A DNA stretch of 64,000 nucleotides, taken from Rhodococcus jostii NBRC 16295 (lineage in GTDB: Bacteria > Actinomycetota > Actinomycetes > Mycobacteriales > Mycobacteriaceae). Every line of letters starts with the position of its first letter. Positions within the stretch are counted from its first letter, which is position 1. The position numbers were made by a program, and so were the translations under genes. A model generated the notes under the pieces. That model saw only the letters and a program-made list of their open reading frames with translations, was not told where the DNA came from and did not search any database. The DNA lies in assembly GCF_001894825.1 (NCBI RefSeq), contig NZ_BCWY01000015.1:1-64000 (forward strand). The letters run 5' to 3'. Of this stretch, positions 45,378-55,462 are shown piece by piece.

Positions 45378-45391
45378 TGAGGCTTTCCTCA
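45378..45391. promoter_or_regulatory. Palindrome 1 upstream of fas
   Basis: TGAGG-CTTT-CCTCA, preceded by AACG. The same site recurs at 45529. It is about 290 bp before the fas start. Confidence 0.55.
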
Positions 45392-45464
45392 GGTTCTTGG
45401 ACGTCCTTGCACCGCCACGTCCAGCGACGACGCAATCTACTCGTCGGTCACTTCACGGAAGGTC

Positions 45465-45480
45465 TGTGAGGGACATCACG
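45465..45480. promoter_or_regulatory. CRP/GlxR-like box upstream of fas
   Basis: TGTGAGGGACATCACG matches TGTGA-N6-TCACA with one mismatch, the consensus of cAMP-responsive CRP-family regulators in actinobacteria. It lies between the two TGAGG palindromes. The remainder of the 454-bp gap 45215-45668 has no recognisable gene. Confidence 0.45.
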
Positions 45481-45528
45481 CGATATTTCTCCGATGCGTG
45501 GCTGTGACAACCCTGCGGCTTTTGAACG

Positions 45529-45542
45529 TGAGGAAATCCTCA
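45529..45542. promoter_or_regulatory. Palindrome 2 upstream of fas
   Basis: TGAGG-AAAT-CCTCA, preceded by AACG as in palindrome 1 and 151 bp downstream of it. It is about 127 bp before the fas start, in the expected promoter zone. Confidence 0.6.
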
Positions 45543-45668
45543 TGATTCTGTGTCAACCTTGAACAGCCCGGAAGAGCTGATCAGAGCCGATACAGCAGGC
45601 ACACGATGCCGAGGGCGGCAGACACTATCCCCACCTCCCCCCAGAGGGGACCAGGAGAGGACATACGC

Positions 45669-48600
45669 GTGACGATTGACGACACGACACCCGCAGGAAA
45701 CGGAAACAACTCGAAGGGTTCGCGGCGCATCGGCGTAGACCGGGACGACACTCGGTCGTCGAGCAAGGGCACCCTCGTGGATCGTCTGCTCGGAGGTGAG
45801 CCGTACGCGCTCGCCTTCGGTGGTCAGGGTGCGCCCTGGCTGAGCTCGCTCGAGGAACTGAGTCGCGACAACGGTCTCGAGCCGGCGCTCACCACCATCG
45901 TCAACGACGCGGCCGACTACCTGGCCCCCGTGGCGCAGGAACTGCTCGTCGTGCGCCCGGTCGGATTCGACCCCATCGCATGGATCCTCGAGCAGGAACT
46001 CGCCGACGAAGAGGACGGCGCCCAGGCGGCCGGCCCCTCCGCGGCTGCACTCACCTCGGCGGCGGTGTCCCTTCCCGGCGTCTTCCTCACCCAGATCGCA
46101 GCGCTGCGTGCGCTGGCAGCTCAGGGCCTCGATCCCGCGGTAACGGCTCCCGTGTCGGTGATCGGCCACTCCCAGGGACTCCTCGCCGCGGAGGCCGTTG
46201 CCTCCTCGGGTCAGAAGGACGGCGAACTCCTCGCCCTCGCTCAGCTCATCGGTGCAGCCGCCGGTCTGGTCGGCCGTCGTCGCGGAGTGATCTCCGCCGC
46301 CGACTCCACCCCGATGCTGGCTGTCTCCAACGTCGACCCGGAACGACTCCGTCAGATCGTCGAGGAGCTCGCGGAGGGTCTCGAGCCCGAGCGTGCAGCC
46401 GTCCTCGGTATCCGTAACGCCCGTCGTCGCGTCGTGCTGTCCGGCCCGCCCGCACAGCTGGCACGCGTCCAGCAGCGTTGCGAGCAGATCGAGGCCGACG
46501 AGGCCCGTGAGCGCGACGCCAAGAAGCGTGGCGGCTCCATCTTCGCGCCGGTCTTCGAGCCCCTCTCCGTCGAGATCGGCTTCCACCACCCCGCACTCGC
46601 GGAGACGATCGACATCGTCGGCCAGTGGGCCGTGCGTTGCGGTCTCGACGAGGAGAAGGCCCGCGCCCTCACGAGCGCCTGCCTCGTCGATCCCGTCGAC
46701 TGGGTCGGTGCCGTCGACAGCACCATCGAAGCCGGTGCCGCGTGGATCCTCGACCTCGGACCCGGTGACCTGCTCACCCGCATGACATCCGCCAGTGTCC
46801 GCGGCCAGGGCGTCGGCATCGTCGCCGCCGCGACCCGTGGCGGTAACCGCAACCTGCTCACCCCGGGCGCAACCCCCGAGGTTCCCGCCGCGTGGACCGA
46901 GTTCCTCCCGAAGCCGGTGTCGCTGCCGGGCGGCCGCATCGGCGTCGAGACCGCATTCACGAAGCTGACCGGTCGTTCGCCGATCCTGCTCGCCGGCATG
47001 ACCCCGACCACGGTCGACCCGAAGATCGTCGCCGCAGCCGCCAACGCAGGCCACTGGGCCGAGCTCGCCGGCGGTGGCCAGGTCACCGAGCAGATCTTCG
47101 CCGACAACGTCGAGAAGCTCACCGGGCTGCTCGAGCCGGGCCGCGCCGTGCAGTTCAACTCGATGTTCCTCGACCCGTACCTGTGGAAGCTCCACGTCGG
47201 TGGCAAGCGCCTCGTTCCGAAGGCCCGCGCCGCCGGTGCCCCGTTCGACGGCGTCGTCGTCACCGCCGGTATCCCCGAGCTCGAGGACGCCGTCTCCATC
47301 ATCGGGGACCTCACCGATGCCGGGTTCAGCTACGTCGCGTTCAAGCCGGGCACGGTCGCGCAGATCCGCTCGGTCATCCGCATCGCCAACGAAGTTCCCT
47401 CGTTCCCCGTCATCGCCCACATCGAGGGCGGCCGCGCCGGTGGCCACCACTCGTGGGAAGACCTGGACGACCTCCTCCTCGACACCTACGCCGAGCTGCG
47501 TACCCGGCCGAACCTGGTTCTGTGCGTCGGTGGCGGCATCGGCACGCCCGAGCAGGCCGCCGACTACCTGACCGGCCGCTGGTCCGTCGCGCACGGCTTC
47601 CCGGCCATGCCGCTGGACGGCATCCTGGTCGGCACCGCCGCCATGGCCACCCTCGAGGCCACCACGTCTCCCGAGGTCAAGCAGCTCCTCGTCGACACCC
47701 CCGGTACGCCGGACTGGGTCGGTGCGGGCACCGCCGAGGGCGGCATGGCCTCCGGCCGTAGCCAGCTCGGCGCCGACATCCACGAGATCGACAACGCCGC
47801 ATCCCGCACCGGCCGCCTGCTCGACGATGTCGCCGGAGACGCCGACGCCGTCGCGGATCGTCGCGACGAGATCATCGAGGCACTGAACATCACGGCCAAG
47901 CCGTACTTCGGCGACATCGCGACGATGACGTACGAGCAGTGGCTGCGCCGCTACCTCGAGCTGGCCGTCGGCATCGACGCCGCGAAGGCATTCGACTGCG
48001 GCTCCGACCTCCAGGACGCCATCACCGAGGCCAACGAGAGCCCGTGGCTCGACATCACCTGGCGTGCGCGCTTCGGTGAGATGCTGCAGCGCACCGAGTC
48101 GCGTCTGCACCCGGTCGACCGTGGCCCCATCCCGACCCTGTTCGCCGACGACGTGATCCTCGAGCGTCCCGAGGCGGCCATCTGCGCCCTGCAGGCGCAG
48201 TACCCCGACTACGCCACCACGGTTCTGCACCCCGCGGACGTCTCGTTCTTCGTCTCGCTGTGCAAGACCCCCGGCAAGCCGGTCAACTTCGTGCCCGTCG
48301 TCGACGGTGACGTCCGCCGCTGGTGGCGTTCCGACTCGCTGTGGCAGGCGCACGATCCCCGCTACACGGCCGACCAGGTCTGCGTCATCCCCGGCACCGT
48401 CGCCGTCGCCGGCATCACGCGAGTCGACGAGCCCGTCGGCGAGCTGCTCGACCGCTTCGAGAAGGCCACCTACGACGAGCTGGTCACCGCCGGTGCCGCG
48501 CCGCTGTCGCTGCCCGCACGCCGTCACGCGGACATCGCCCGCGGTCTCCTGGACACCGTCCTGTCGGCTCCCGACATCCAGTGGGCCTCGCGCCTGACCC

Positions 48601-51600
48601 TGAACCCGGTTCGCCGGCTCGGTGACCTCGACAAGTGGTCGATCGAGTCCGACGTCCGCGCGGTGCACGAGACCACCGGTGCCGAGCTGTCCGTGATCGA
48701 CGACCAGCAGGTGCTCCTCACCGTCCCGCTGGTGGCAGGCAAGTCCGTCGAGATCACCATCACCGTTCCCGCATCCGTCGCCGACGGTGGCGCCCCCGTG
48801 GTCACCGAGGCCGACGCGGAGAAGTCGATGACGGCCCTCCTCTCGGTCGCCGCCGGCCAGGAACTGCCCACCGTCAAAAACGGTGTCGCACGGCTCAACC
48901 TCGCCTGGATGCCCGACCTGGTCGCCGACCACGCCGGTGTCACCGGCTCGGGTCTGCCCACGACGCTGAGCGTCAGCGGCAAGGCTGTCCCGGACGTCGT
49001 CGTCGGCGCCTGCTGGCCGGCCGTGTTCGCCGTGCTCGGTGCCGCGAAGACCGAGGACTCGCTCTCCGTCATCGAGGGCATGCTCGACCTGGTCCACCTG
49101 GACCACGGTGTCGATTTCGTCGGCGAACTGCCGTCGGAGACCAGCATTCTCGTGGTCAAGGCCGAGGTCGCCTCGGTTCTCGACACCGACCTGGGCCGCG
49201 TCGTCGAGGTCAAGGTCGAGGTCGGCGCCATGCTCGGCGAGGGCCTGGACGCGCCCGCCGTCGTCACCCTGTCCGAGCGCTTCGCGATCCGCGGCCGCAT
49301 CGGCAAGGGCGAACTGACCGACCCGGCCCGCGCCGGTGGCTCGCTCAGCGACGAGACTGTCGAGACCCCGCGTCGCCGTCGCCGCGACACCACGATCGTC
49401 GCTCCCCGCAACATGGGCTCCTTCGCCCAGGTGTCGGGCGATCACAACCCGATCCACACCTCCGACAACGCGGCACTGCTCGCCGGCCTCGGCAGCCCGA
49501 TCGTGCACGGCATGTGGCTCTCCGCCGCTGCCCAGCAGGTCGTCACCGCCGTGGACCCGGCCGAGACCAAGACGCCGCCGCGTCGTCTCACCGCCTGGAC
49601 CGCACGCTTCCTGGGCATGGTTCGCCCCGGTGCCGAGATCGACGTCCGCGTCGACCGCGTCGCCGTGGACCGTGGTGCCGAGATCGTCGAGGTCGGTTGC
49701 CGCATCGACGGTGAACTGGTGATGGTCGCGACGGGTCGCACCGCGGCCCCGAAGACCGTCTACGCGTTCCCCGGACAGGGCATCCAGCGTCCCGGCATGG
49801 GCCTCGACGCCCGCGCCCGCTCCAAGGCCGCCCGCGAGATCTGGGACCGCGCCGACAAGCACACCCGCAAGGCTCTCGGCTTCTCGATCCTCGCCGTGGT
49901 CCGCGACAACCCGACGGTCGTCAAGGCCCGTGGTGTCGAGCACAAGCACCCGGACGGTGTTCTGCACCTGACCCAGTTCACCCAGGTCGCGATGGCGACG
50001 CTCGGTGTGGCTCAGGTCGCCGAGCTTCGCGAGTCCGGTGCCTTCGTCGAGGGTGCCCTGCTCGCAGGCCACTCCGTCGGTGAGTACAACGCTCTCGCCG
50101 CCGTCGCCGGTGTGCTGCCTCTCGAAGCCGTTCTCGAGGTGGTCTTCCAGCGTGGCTCCGCGATGCACGCACTCGTTCCCCGCGACGAGGCCGGCCGCTC
50201 CGACTACCGGATGGCCGCCATCCGCCCGTCGCAGATCGGTCTGGCCGACGACGACGTCGAGGCGTTCGTCGCCGGTGTCGCCGAGGCGACCGGTGAGTTC
50301 CTGCAGATCGTGAACCTGAACCTGCGTGGCTCGCAGTACGCCATCGCCGGTACGGTCGCCGGACTCAACGCGCTGGAGGTCGAAATCGACATCCGCCGTG
50401 AGGCTTTCGGTGGCAAGCGCGCGTACATCATGGTCCCGGGCATCGACGTTCCGTTCCACTCGACGGTGCTGCGCGGCGGTGTCGACGACTTCCGCGGACG
50501 TCTCGAGGAACTGCTTCCGAAGGACATCGACCCGGCCATCCTGATCGGGCGCTACATCCCGAACCTGGTCCCCAAGCCGTTCTCCCTGAAGAAGGAGTTC
50601 GTGCAGGAGATCGCCGACCTGGTGCCGTCGAAGCCCCTCGACAAGGTGCTGAAGGACTTCGACTCCTGGGCGAAGAAGCCGGTCCAGCTCACCCGCGTGG
50701 TCCTCACCGAGCTCCTGGCCTGGCAGTTCGCCAGCCCGGTGCGCTGGATCGAGACGCAGGATCTGCTGTTCGGCGACGAGTCCGAAGGTGGACTGGGTGT
50801 CGAGCGGTTCGTCGAGATCGGCCTGGGCTCCGTCCCGACCGTCGCGAACCTCGCGTCGCAGACCCTGAAGCTGCCGGGCCGCTTCGGCTACCCGGTCGAG
50901 GTCCTGAACATCGAGCGTGAAGCCGGCATCGTCTACTCCACCGACGTCGATCCGGCGCCGGTCGAGGACGACGAGCCGGAAGCTCCCGCTGCTGCGGCTC
51001 CCGCCGCTGCCGCCGCCCCCGCGGCTGCGCCGGCTCCGGCCGCCGCACCGTCCGGTGGACCGCGTCCCGACGACATCGCGTTCAAGGCAGCCGACGCCAC
51101 CAAGGTCCTGATCAGCCTGTGGACCAAGCTCCGTCCCGATCAGGTCGGACCTGTCGACACGATCGAGGCGCTGTGCGACGGCGTGTCCTCGCGGCGTAAC
51201 CAGCTGCTCGTCGACCTCGGCTCCGAGCTCTCGCTCGGCGCGATCGACGGTGCGGCCGACGCCGACATGGGCTCGCTCGCCGGCACGGTCGACTCGCTGG
51301 CCCGCACCTACAAGCCGTTCGGCCCGGTGCTGTCCGACTCGATCAACGACCACCTCCGCAAGGTCTTCGGCCCGTCGGGTCGTCGTCCCGCGGCGATCGC
51401 GGACCGTGTGAAGAAGGTCTGGGAACTCGGCGAGGGCTGGGCATACCACGTCACCGCCGAGGTGGCGCTCGGAACCCGCGACGGTTCCAGCATCCGTGGT
51501 GGTGACCTCGGCGGCCTGGCCGGCGGCGGTCTCGCCGACGGCGCCGCGGTGGACGCCGTCATCGACAGCGCGGTGGCCGCAGTGGCCTCGCGCCGCGGCA

Positions 51601-54600
51601 TCAGCGTCTCCCTCCCGTCCTCGGGTGGCGGCGCCGGTGGCACCGTCGACGCCGCGGCGCTGGGTGAGTTCACCGAGCACATCACCGGTCGCGACGGCGT
51701 GCTGGCATCGGCCGCCCGCCTCGTGCTCGAGCAGCTCGGGTTCGCCGGCGACACGGCGGCGGCAACGCAGCCGTCCGACACCGAACTCGTCGACCTCGTG
51801 TCGGCGGAACTCGGTTCCGACTGGCCGCGACTCGTCGCTCCGGCATTCGACGCCAAGCGTGCGGTGCTGCTCGACGACCGTTGGGCCAGCGCACGTGAGG
51901 ACCTGGCCCGGCTGTGGATCGACGCGGCAGGCGTGGAGTCTCTCGAGATCGAAGGCTTCGCCGGTGCAGGCAAGTCCGTTGCGGCGCAGGCCGCATGGTG
52001 GCAGGCTCGCGCAACCGACGAGGGCCGCACGGCTCTGGCCGAGAAGTACGGACGCATCGCGGAGGCGGCAGCCGTCGTCACCGACGAGACCCCGGAATGG
52101 GCCGACCAGGTCGCCGTCGTCACCGGTGCCAGCAAGGGTTCCATCGCGGCCTCGGTCGCAGGCAAGCTCCTCGCCGGCGGCGCGACGGTCTTCGTGACCA
52201 CCTCGCGTCTCGACGACAAGCGTCTCGGCTTCTACCGCGACCTGTACCGCCGCAATGCTCGCGCCGGTGCCGCCCTGTGGGTGGTTCCCGCGAACATGGC
52301 GTCCTACACGGACATCGACGCACTCATCGAGTGGATCGGTGAAGCCCAGTACGAGACGGCCGGTGGATCGAAGAAGCTCGTCAAGGAAGCGGTCACCCCG
52401 ACGCTGCTGTTCCCGTTCGCCGCGCCCCGCGTGGCAGGCGACCTCGCCGACGCCGGCGCCCGCGCCGAAATGGAGATGCGTGTTCTCCTGTGGTCGGTGG
52501 AGCGCCTGATCGGCGGGCTGTCGAAGATCGGTTACGACCGTGACGTCGACACCCACCTGCACGTCGTCCTGCCCGGTTCCCCGAACCGCGGCCTGTTCGG
52601 TGGCGACGGTGCGTACGGCGAGGCCAAGGCCGCGCTGGACGCTGTGGTCGGCCGCTGGAAGGCCGAGCGCAACTGGGCCGAGCGCGTCACCCTGGTGCAC
52701 GCTCTCATCGGCTGGGTCCGCGGAACCGGCCTCATGGGCGGCAACGACCCGCTGGTCGAGGCCGTCGAAGGTGCCGGAGTCCGTACCTGGTCCACCCAGG
52801 AAATGGCCACCGAGCTGCTGCAGTGGTGCGAGCCCGAGGCACGTCGCCTCGCCTCCACCGAGCCGCTCGCGGCCGACCTGACCGGTGGGCTCGCCCAGGC
52901 GAACCTGGATCTGCCCGCGCTGGCGAAGCAGGCTCAGGACGCTGCGACCGCTGCTGCAGAGGCCGACGCGGACGCCGCCGAGCTCGACACCATCGCGGCT
53001 CTGCCCGCCCCGCCGCGGGTCTCCGCGTCGGTGGCACCGGCCTGGTCCGGAGTCACCGCGGCTCCCGAGGACCTCGTCGTCATCGTCGGTGCCGGTGAGC
53101 TCGGACCGTTCGGTTCCTCGCGTACCCGCTTCGAGATGGAGGTCGACGAAGAGCTTTCGGCGGCAGGCGTTCTCGAACTCGCCTGGAACACCGGACTCGT
53201 CGTGTGGGAAACCACGCCGTCCGCCGGCTGGTACGACGCCGAGACCGGGGAACTGGTTCCGGAGGCCGAGATCGCGGACCGGTACCACGATCGGGTCGTC
53301 GAGAACTGCGGCATCCGCCGCTACGCCGACGACGGTTCCATGATCGAGAACACCGCGCCGCTGCTCACGTCGGTCTTCCTCGACAAGGACCTGAGCTTCG
53401 TGGTCAGCACCGAGGCGGAGGCACTGGCCTTCGTCGAGGCCGACCCGGAGAACACGGTCGCGACGCCGGTTCCGGACAGCGGTGACTGGCAGGTCACGCG
53501 CCGTGCCGGCACCGAGATCCGCGTGCCCCGCAAGATGAAGCTCACGCGCAGCGTGGGTGGTCAGATCCCGACCGGATTCGACGTCACCAAGTGGGGCATC
53601 CCCGCCGACATGGCCGACTCCGTCGACCGCGTGGGCCTGTGGAACATCGTCGCCACGGTGGACGCGTTCCTCACCGGTGGATTCACGCCCAGCGAACTGC
53701 TGCGGTGGGTGCACCCCTCGCTGGTCGCCAACACCCAGGGCACCGGCATGGGCGGCATGACCTCCATGAGGTCGCTGTACATCGACACGCTGCTCGGCGA
53801 GAACCGGCCGAACGACATCCTGCAGGAAGCCCTGCCGAATGTGATTGCGGCGCACGTGGTCCAGTCCTACGTCGGCGGTTACGGCGCCATGGTCCACCCG
53901 GTTGCGGCGTGCGCCACGGCCGCGGTGTCCGTCGAGGAGGGCGTCGACAAGATCAAGCTCGGCAAGGCCCAGCTCGTGGTCGCCGGCGGGTTCGACGACC
54001 TCAGCGCGGAGGGCATCATCGGATTCGGTGACATGTCCGCCACGGCCAAGACCGACGACATGCGTGCCAAGGGCATCGACGACCGTCGATTCTCACGGGC
54101 GAACGACCGTCGTCGCGGCGGGTTCGTCGAGTCGCAGGGTGGTGGCACCATCCTGCTGGCCCGCGGTGACCTGGCACTCGAGATGGGCCTGCCCGTCCTC
54201 GGTGTGGTCGCCTATGCCGGCTCGTTCGCGGACGGTGTCCACACCTCGATCCCGGCTCCCGGAATCGGTGCGCTCGGCGCGGGTCGTGGTGGAGCGGATT
54301 CGCAGCTCGCCCTGTCCCTCGGCAAGCTCGGTGTGAGTGCCGACGACATCTCGGTGATCTCCAAGCACGACACCTCCACCGCGGCCAACGACCCCAACGA
54401 GGCGGAGCTGCACGAGCGCCTCGCCGGGGCACTCGGCCGCAGCGAAGGTGCACCGCTGTTCGTCGTCTCGCAGAAGAGCCTCACCGGACACGCCAAGGGT
54501 GGTGCCGCAGCATTCCAGCTGATCGGTCTCTGCCAGGTGCTGGACCAGGGCATCGTGCCGCCGAACCGCAGCCTGGACTGCGTCGACGAGAAGATGGCCG

Positions 54601-54992
54601 AGTTCGAACACCTCGTGTGGGCTCGGGAGCCGCTCCGCTTCGGCGAGCAGTTCCCGCTGAAGGCCGGTCTGCTGACCAGCCTCGGCTTCGGGCACGTGTC
54701 GGGCATGGTCGCCGTGGTGCACCCGCAGGCGTTCGTCGAGGCGATCCCGGCCGACAAGCGTGAGGCGTACCTCGAGCAGGCACGCAAGCGCACCGTCGAG
54801 GGTCAGCGTCGTCTGGCCAAGGCCATGGTCGGTGGCGGCAGCCTGTACGAGCGTCCGGCGGATCGTCGCTTCGGCGGCGACAGCGTCCCGGCCGCAGCGT
54901 CCCGTCAGCTCGAGGCGGACGTCCTGCTCACCGAGGCCGCGCGCCTGGGAGCGGACGACGTGTACAGCTCGGGTCTGCCCGGCTGCAAGTAG
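45669..54992 (+). CDS. fas: Type I fatty acid synthase, single chain
   Basis: A 3,107-residue FAS-I. In order: acetyltransferase (GHSQG, Ser168); enoyl reductase (SPILLAGMTPTTVDP, from about 436); MaoC-type dehydratase (GDHNPIHTS, His1259); malonyl/palmitoyl transferase (AGHSVGEY, Ser1469); an Ala/Pro linker; ACP with the likely phosphopantetheine Ser at 1840/1841 (GVSSRRNQ); ketoreductase (VAVVTGASKGS, about 2148); ketosynthase with Cys2748 (VAACATAAV), His2900 and His2941. It makes C16-C26 acyl-CoA, the start of mycolate synthesis. GTG at 45669 follows AGGAGAGG; the ATG 21 codons earlier has no ribosome site. acpS follows nine bases later, as in M. tuberculosis. Confidence 0.97.
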   Translation: MTIDDTTPAGNGNNSKGSRRIGVDRDDTRSSSKGTLVDRLLGGEPYALAFGGQGAPWLSSLEELSRDNGLEPALTTIVNDAADYLAPVAQELLVVRPVGFDPIAWILEQELADEEDGAQAAGPSAAALTSAAVSLPGVFLTQIAALRALAAQGLDPAVTAPVSVIGHSQGLLAAEAVASSGQKDGELLALAQLIGAAAGLVGRRRGVISAADSTPMLAVSNVDPERLRQIVEELAEGLEPERAAVLGIRNARRRVVLSGPPAQLARVQQRCEQIEADEARERDAKKRGGSIFAPVFEPLSVEIGFHHPALAETIDIVGQWAVRCGLDEEKARALTSACLVDPVDWVGAVDSTIEAGAAWILDLGPGDLLTRMTSASVRGQGVGIVAAATRGGNRNLLTPGATPEVPAAWTEFLPKPVSLPGGRIGVETAFTKLTGRSPILLAGMTPTTVDPKIVAAAANAGHWAELAGGGQVTEQIFADNVEKLTGLLEPGRAVQFNSMFLDPYLWKLHVGGKRLVPKARAAGAPFDGVVVTAGIPELEDAVSIIGDLTDAGFSYVAFKPGTVAQIRSVIRIANEVPSFPVIAHIEGGRAGGHHSWEDLDDLLLDTYAELRTRPNLVLCVGGGIGTPEQAADYLTGRWSVAHGFPAMPLDGILVGTAAMATLEATTSPEVKQLLVDTPGTPDWVGAGTAEGGMASGRSQLGADIHEIDNAASRTGRLLDDVAGDADAVADRRDEIIEALNITAKPYFGDIATMTYEQWLRRYLELAVGIDAAKAFDCGSDLQDAITEANESPWLDITWRARFGEMLQRTESRLHPVDRGPIPTLFADDVILERPEAAICALQAQYPDYATTVLHPADVSFFVSLCKTPGKPVNFVPVVDGDVRRWWRSDSLWQAHDPRYTADQVCVIPGTVAVAGITRVDEPVGELLDRFEKATYDELVTAGAAPLSLPARRHADIARGLLDTVLSAPDIQWASRLTLNPVRRLGDLDKWSIESDVRAVHETTGAELSVIDDQQVLLTVPLVAGKSVEITITVPASVADGGAPVVTEADAEKSMTALLSVAAGQELPTVKNGVARLNLAWMPDLVADHAGVTGSGLPTTLSVSGKAVPDVVVGACWPAVFAVLGAAKTEDSLSVIEGMLDLVHLDHGVDFVGELPSETSILVVKAEVASVLDTDLGRVVEVKVEVGAMLGEGLDAPAVVTLSERFAIRGRIGKGELTDPARAGGSLSDETVETPRRRRRDTTIVAPRNMGSFAQVSGDHNPIHTSDNAALLAGLGSPIVHGMWLSAAAQQVVTAVDPAETKTPPRRLTAWTARFLGMVRPGAEIDVRVDRVAVDRGAEIVEVGCRIDGELVMVATGRTAAPKTVYAFPGQGIQRPGMGLDARARSKAAREIWDRADKHTRKALGFSILAVVRDNPTVVKARGVEHKHPDGVLHLTQFTQVAMATLGVAQVAELRESGAFVEGALLAGHSVGEYNALAAVAGVLPLEAVLEVVFQRGSAMHALVPRDEAGRSDYRMAAIRPSQIGLADDDVEAFVAGVAEATGEFLQIVNLNLRGSQYAIAGTVAGLNALEVEIDIRREAFGGKRAYIMVPGIDVPFHSTVLRGGVDDFRGRLEELLPKDIDPAILIGRYIPNLVPKPFSLKKEFVQEIADLVPSKPLDKVLKDFDSWAKKPVQLTRVVLTELLAWQFASPVRWIETQDLLFGDESEGGLGVERFVEIGLGSVPTVANLASQTLKLPGRFGYPVEVLNIEREAGIVYSTDVDPAPVEDDEPEAPAAAAPAAAAAPAAAPAPAAAPSGGPRPDDIAFKAADATKVLISLWTKLRPDQVGPVDTIEALCDGVSSRRNQLLVDLGSELSLGAIDGAADADMGSLAGTVDSLARTYKPFGPVLSDSINDHLRKVFGPSGRRPAAIADRVKKVWELGEGWAYHVTAEVALGTRDGSSIRGGDLGGLAGGGLADGAAVDAVIDSAVAAVASRRGISVSLPSSGGGAGGTVDAAALGEFTEHITGRDGVLASAARLVLEQLGFAGDTAAATQPSDTELVDLVSAELGSDWPRLVAPAFDAKRAVLLDDRWASAREDLARLWIDAAGVESLEIEGFAGAGKSVAAQAAWWQARATDEGRTALAEKYGRIAEAAAVVTDETPEWADQVAVVTGASKGSIAASVAGKLLAGGATVFVTTSRLDDKRLGFYRDLYRRNARAGAALWVVPANMASYTDIDALIEWIGEAQYETAGGSKKLVKEAVTPTLLFPFAAPRVAGDLADAGARAEMEMRVLLWSVERLIGGLSKIGYDRDVDTHLHVVLPGSPNRGLFGGDGAYGEAKAALDAVVGRWKAERNWAERVTLVHALIGWVRGTGLMGGNDPLVEAVEGAGVRTWSTQEMATELLQWCEPEARRLASTEPLAADLTGGLAQANLDLPALAKQAQDAATAAAEADADAAELDTIAALPAPPRVSASVAPAWSGVTAAPEDLVVIVGAGELGPFGSSRTRFEMEVDEELSAAGVLELAWNTGLVVWETTPSAGWYDAETGELVPEAEIADRYHDRVVENCGIRRYADDGSMIENTAPLLTSVFLDKDLSFVVSTEAEALAFVEADPENTVATPVPDSGDWQVTRRAGTEIRVPRKMKLTRSVGGQIPTGFDVTKWGIPADMADSVDRVGLWNIVATVDAFLTGGFTPSELLRWVHPSLVANTQGTGMGGMTSMRSLYIDTLLGENRPNDILQEALPNVIAAHVVQSYVGGYGAMVHPVAACATAAVSVEEGVDKIKLGKAQLVVAGGFDDLSAEGIIGFGDMSATAKTDDMRAKGIDDRRFSRANDRRRGGFVESQGGGTILLARGDLALEMGLPVLGVVAYAGSFADGVHTSIPAPGIGALGAGRGGADSQLALSLGKLGVSADDISVISKHDTSTAANDPNEAELHERLAGALGRSEGAPLFVVSQKSLTGHAKGGAAAFQLIGLCQVLDQGIVPPNRSLDCVDEKMAEFEHLVWAREPLRFGEQFPLKAGLLTSLGFGHVSGMVAVVHPQAFVEAIPADKREAYLEQARKRTVEGQRRLAKAMVGGGSLYERPADRRFGGDSVPAAASRQLEADVLLTEAARLGADDVYSSGLPGCK

Positions 54993-55001
54993 GAACGACG
55001 G

Positions 55002-55394
55002 ATGGGAGTTCTGGGGATCGGCTTCGATCTCGTGACGGTGTCGGAGTTCGCCGAGCAGCTGGACCGGCCAGGGACGGCAATGCTCGACAACTTCACACCG
55101 GGCGAGCGTCGGGACGCCGTGACCCGGAGCTCCGATCCGGCTAGACATTTCGCTGCCCGGTGGGCTGCGAAGGAGGCAGTGATCAAGGCTTGGTCCACGT
55201 CCCTCTTCGCCAGCCCGCCGGTGCTGCCCGAGATGATCCACCACCTGATCGAGGTGGTGACGGATGCGTGGGGGCGACCGAGTATCCGCTTACGCGGTGA
55301 CGTCGCCAAGCATCTGACGGATGTGAAGATCCACATCTCCCTCACCCACGACGGAGACATGGCCGGCGCGTTCGCCGTCATCGAGTCCCTGTAG
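55002..55394 (+). CDS. acpS: Holo-ACP synthase
   Basis: A 130-residue phosphopantetheinyl transferase. The Mg-binding Asp9 is in MGVLGIGFDLVTV, and the second motif is FAARWAAKEAVIKAW. It attaches 4'-phosphopantetheine to the ACP domain of the synthase encoded just upstream, with nine bases between the genes, so the modifier and its target are co-expressed. It matches Rv2523c. A long hairpin follows. Confidence 0.95.
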   Translation: MGVLGIGFDLVTVSEFAEQLDRPGTAMLDNFTPGERRDAVTRSSDPARHFAARWAAKEAVIKAWSTSLFASPPVLPEMIHHLIEVVTDAWGRPSIRLRGDVAKHLTDVKIHISLTHDGDMAGAFAVIESL

Positions 55395-55404
55395 GCGCCT
55401 TCGG

Positions 55405-55454
55405 CGCTCGTGCGCCCTTCTGGTAGCTCCGGCAACCGGAAGGGCGCACGAGCG
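55405..55454. terminator. Bidirectional terminator after acpS
   Basis: Sixteen-base arms (CGCTCGTGCGCCCTTC at 55405-55420 and its complement at 55439-55454) pair perfectly around an 18-base loop. It lies between the convergent acpS and TetR stops. Confidence 0.85.
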
Positions 55455-55462
55455 TGTAGCGG

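Noticed and set aside
45540..53897. 2,785-codon minus-strand frame as a gene
   Set aside because: It is fully antisense to fas, has Arg/Gly/Asp/Glu-rich composition without domains, and is explained by codon bias.
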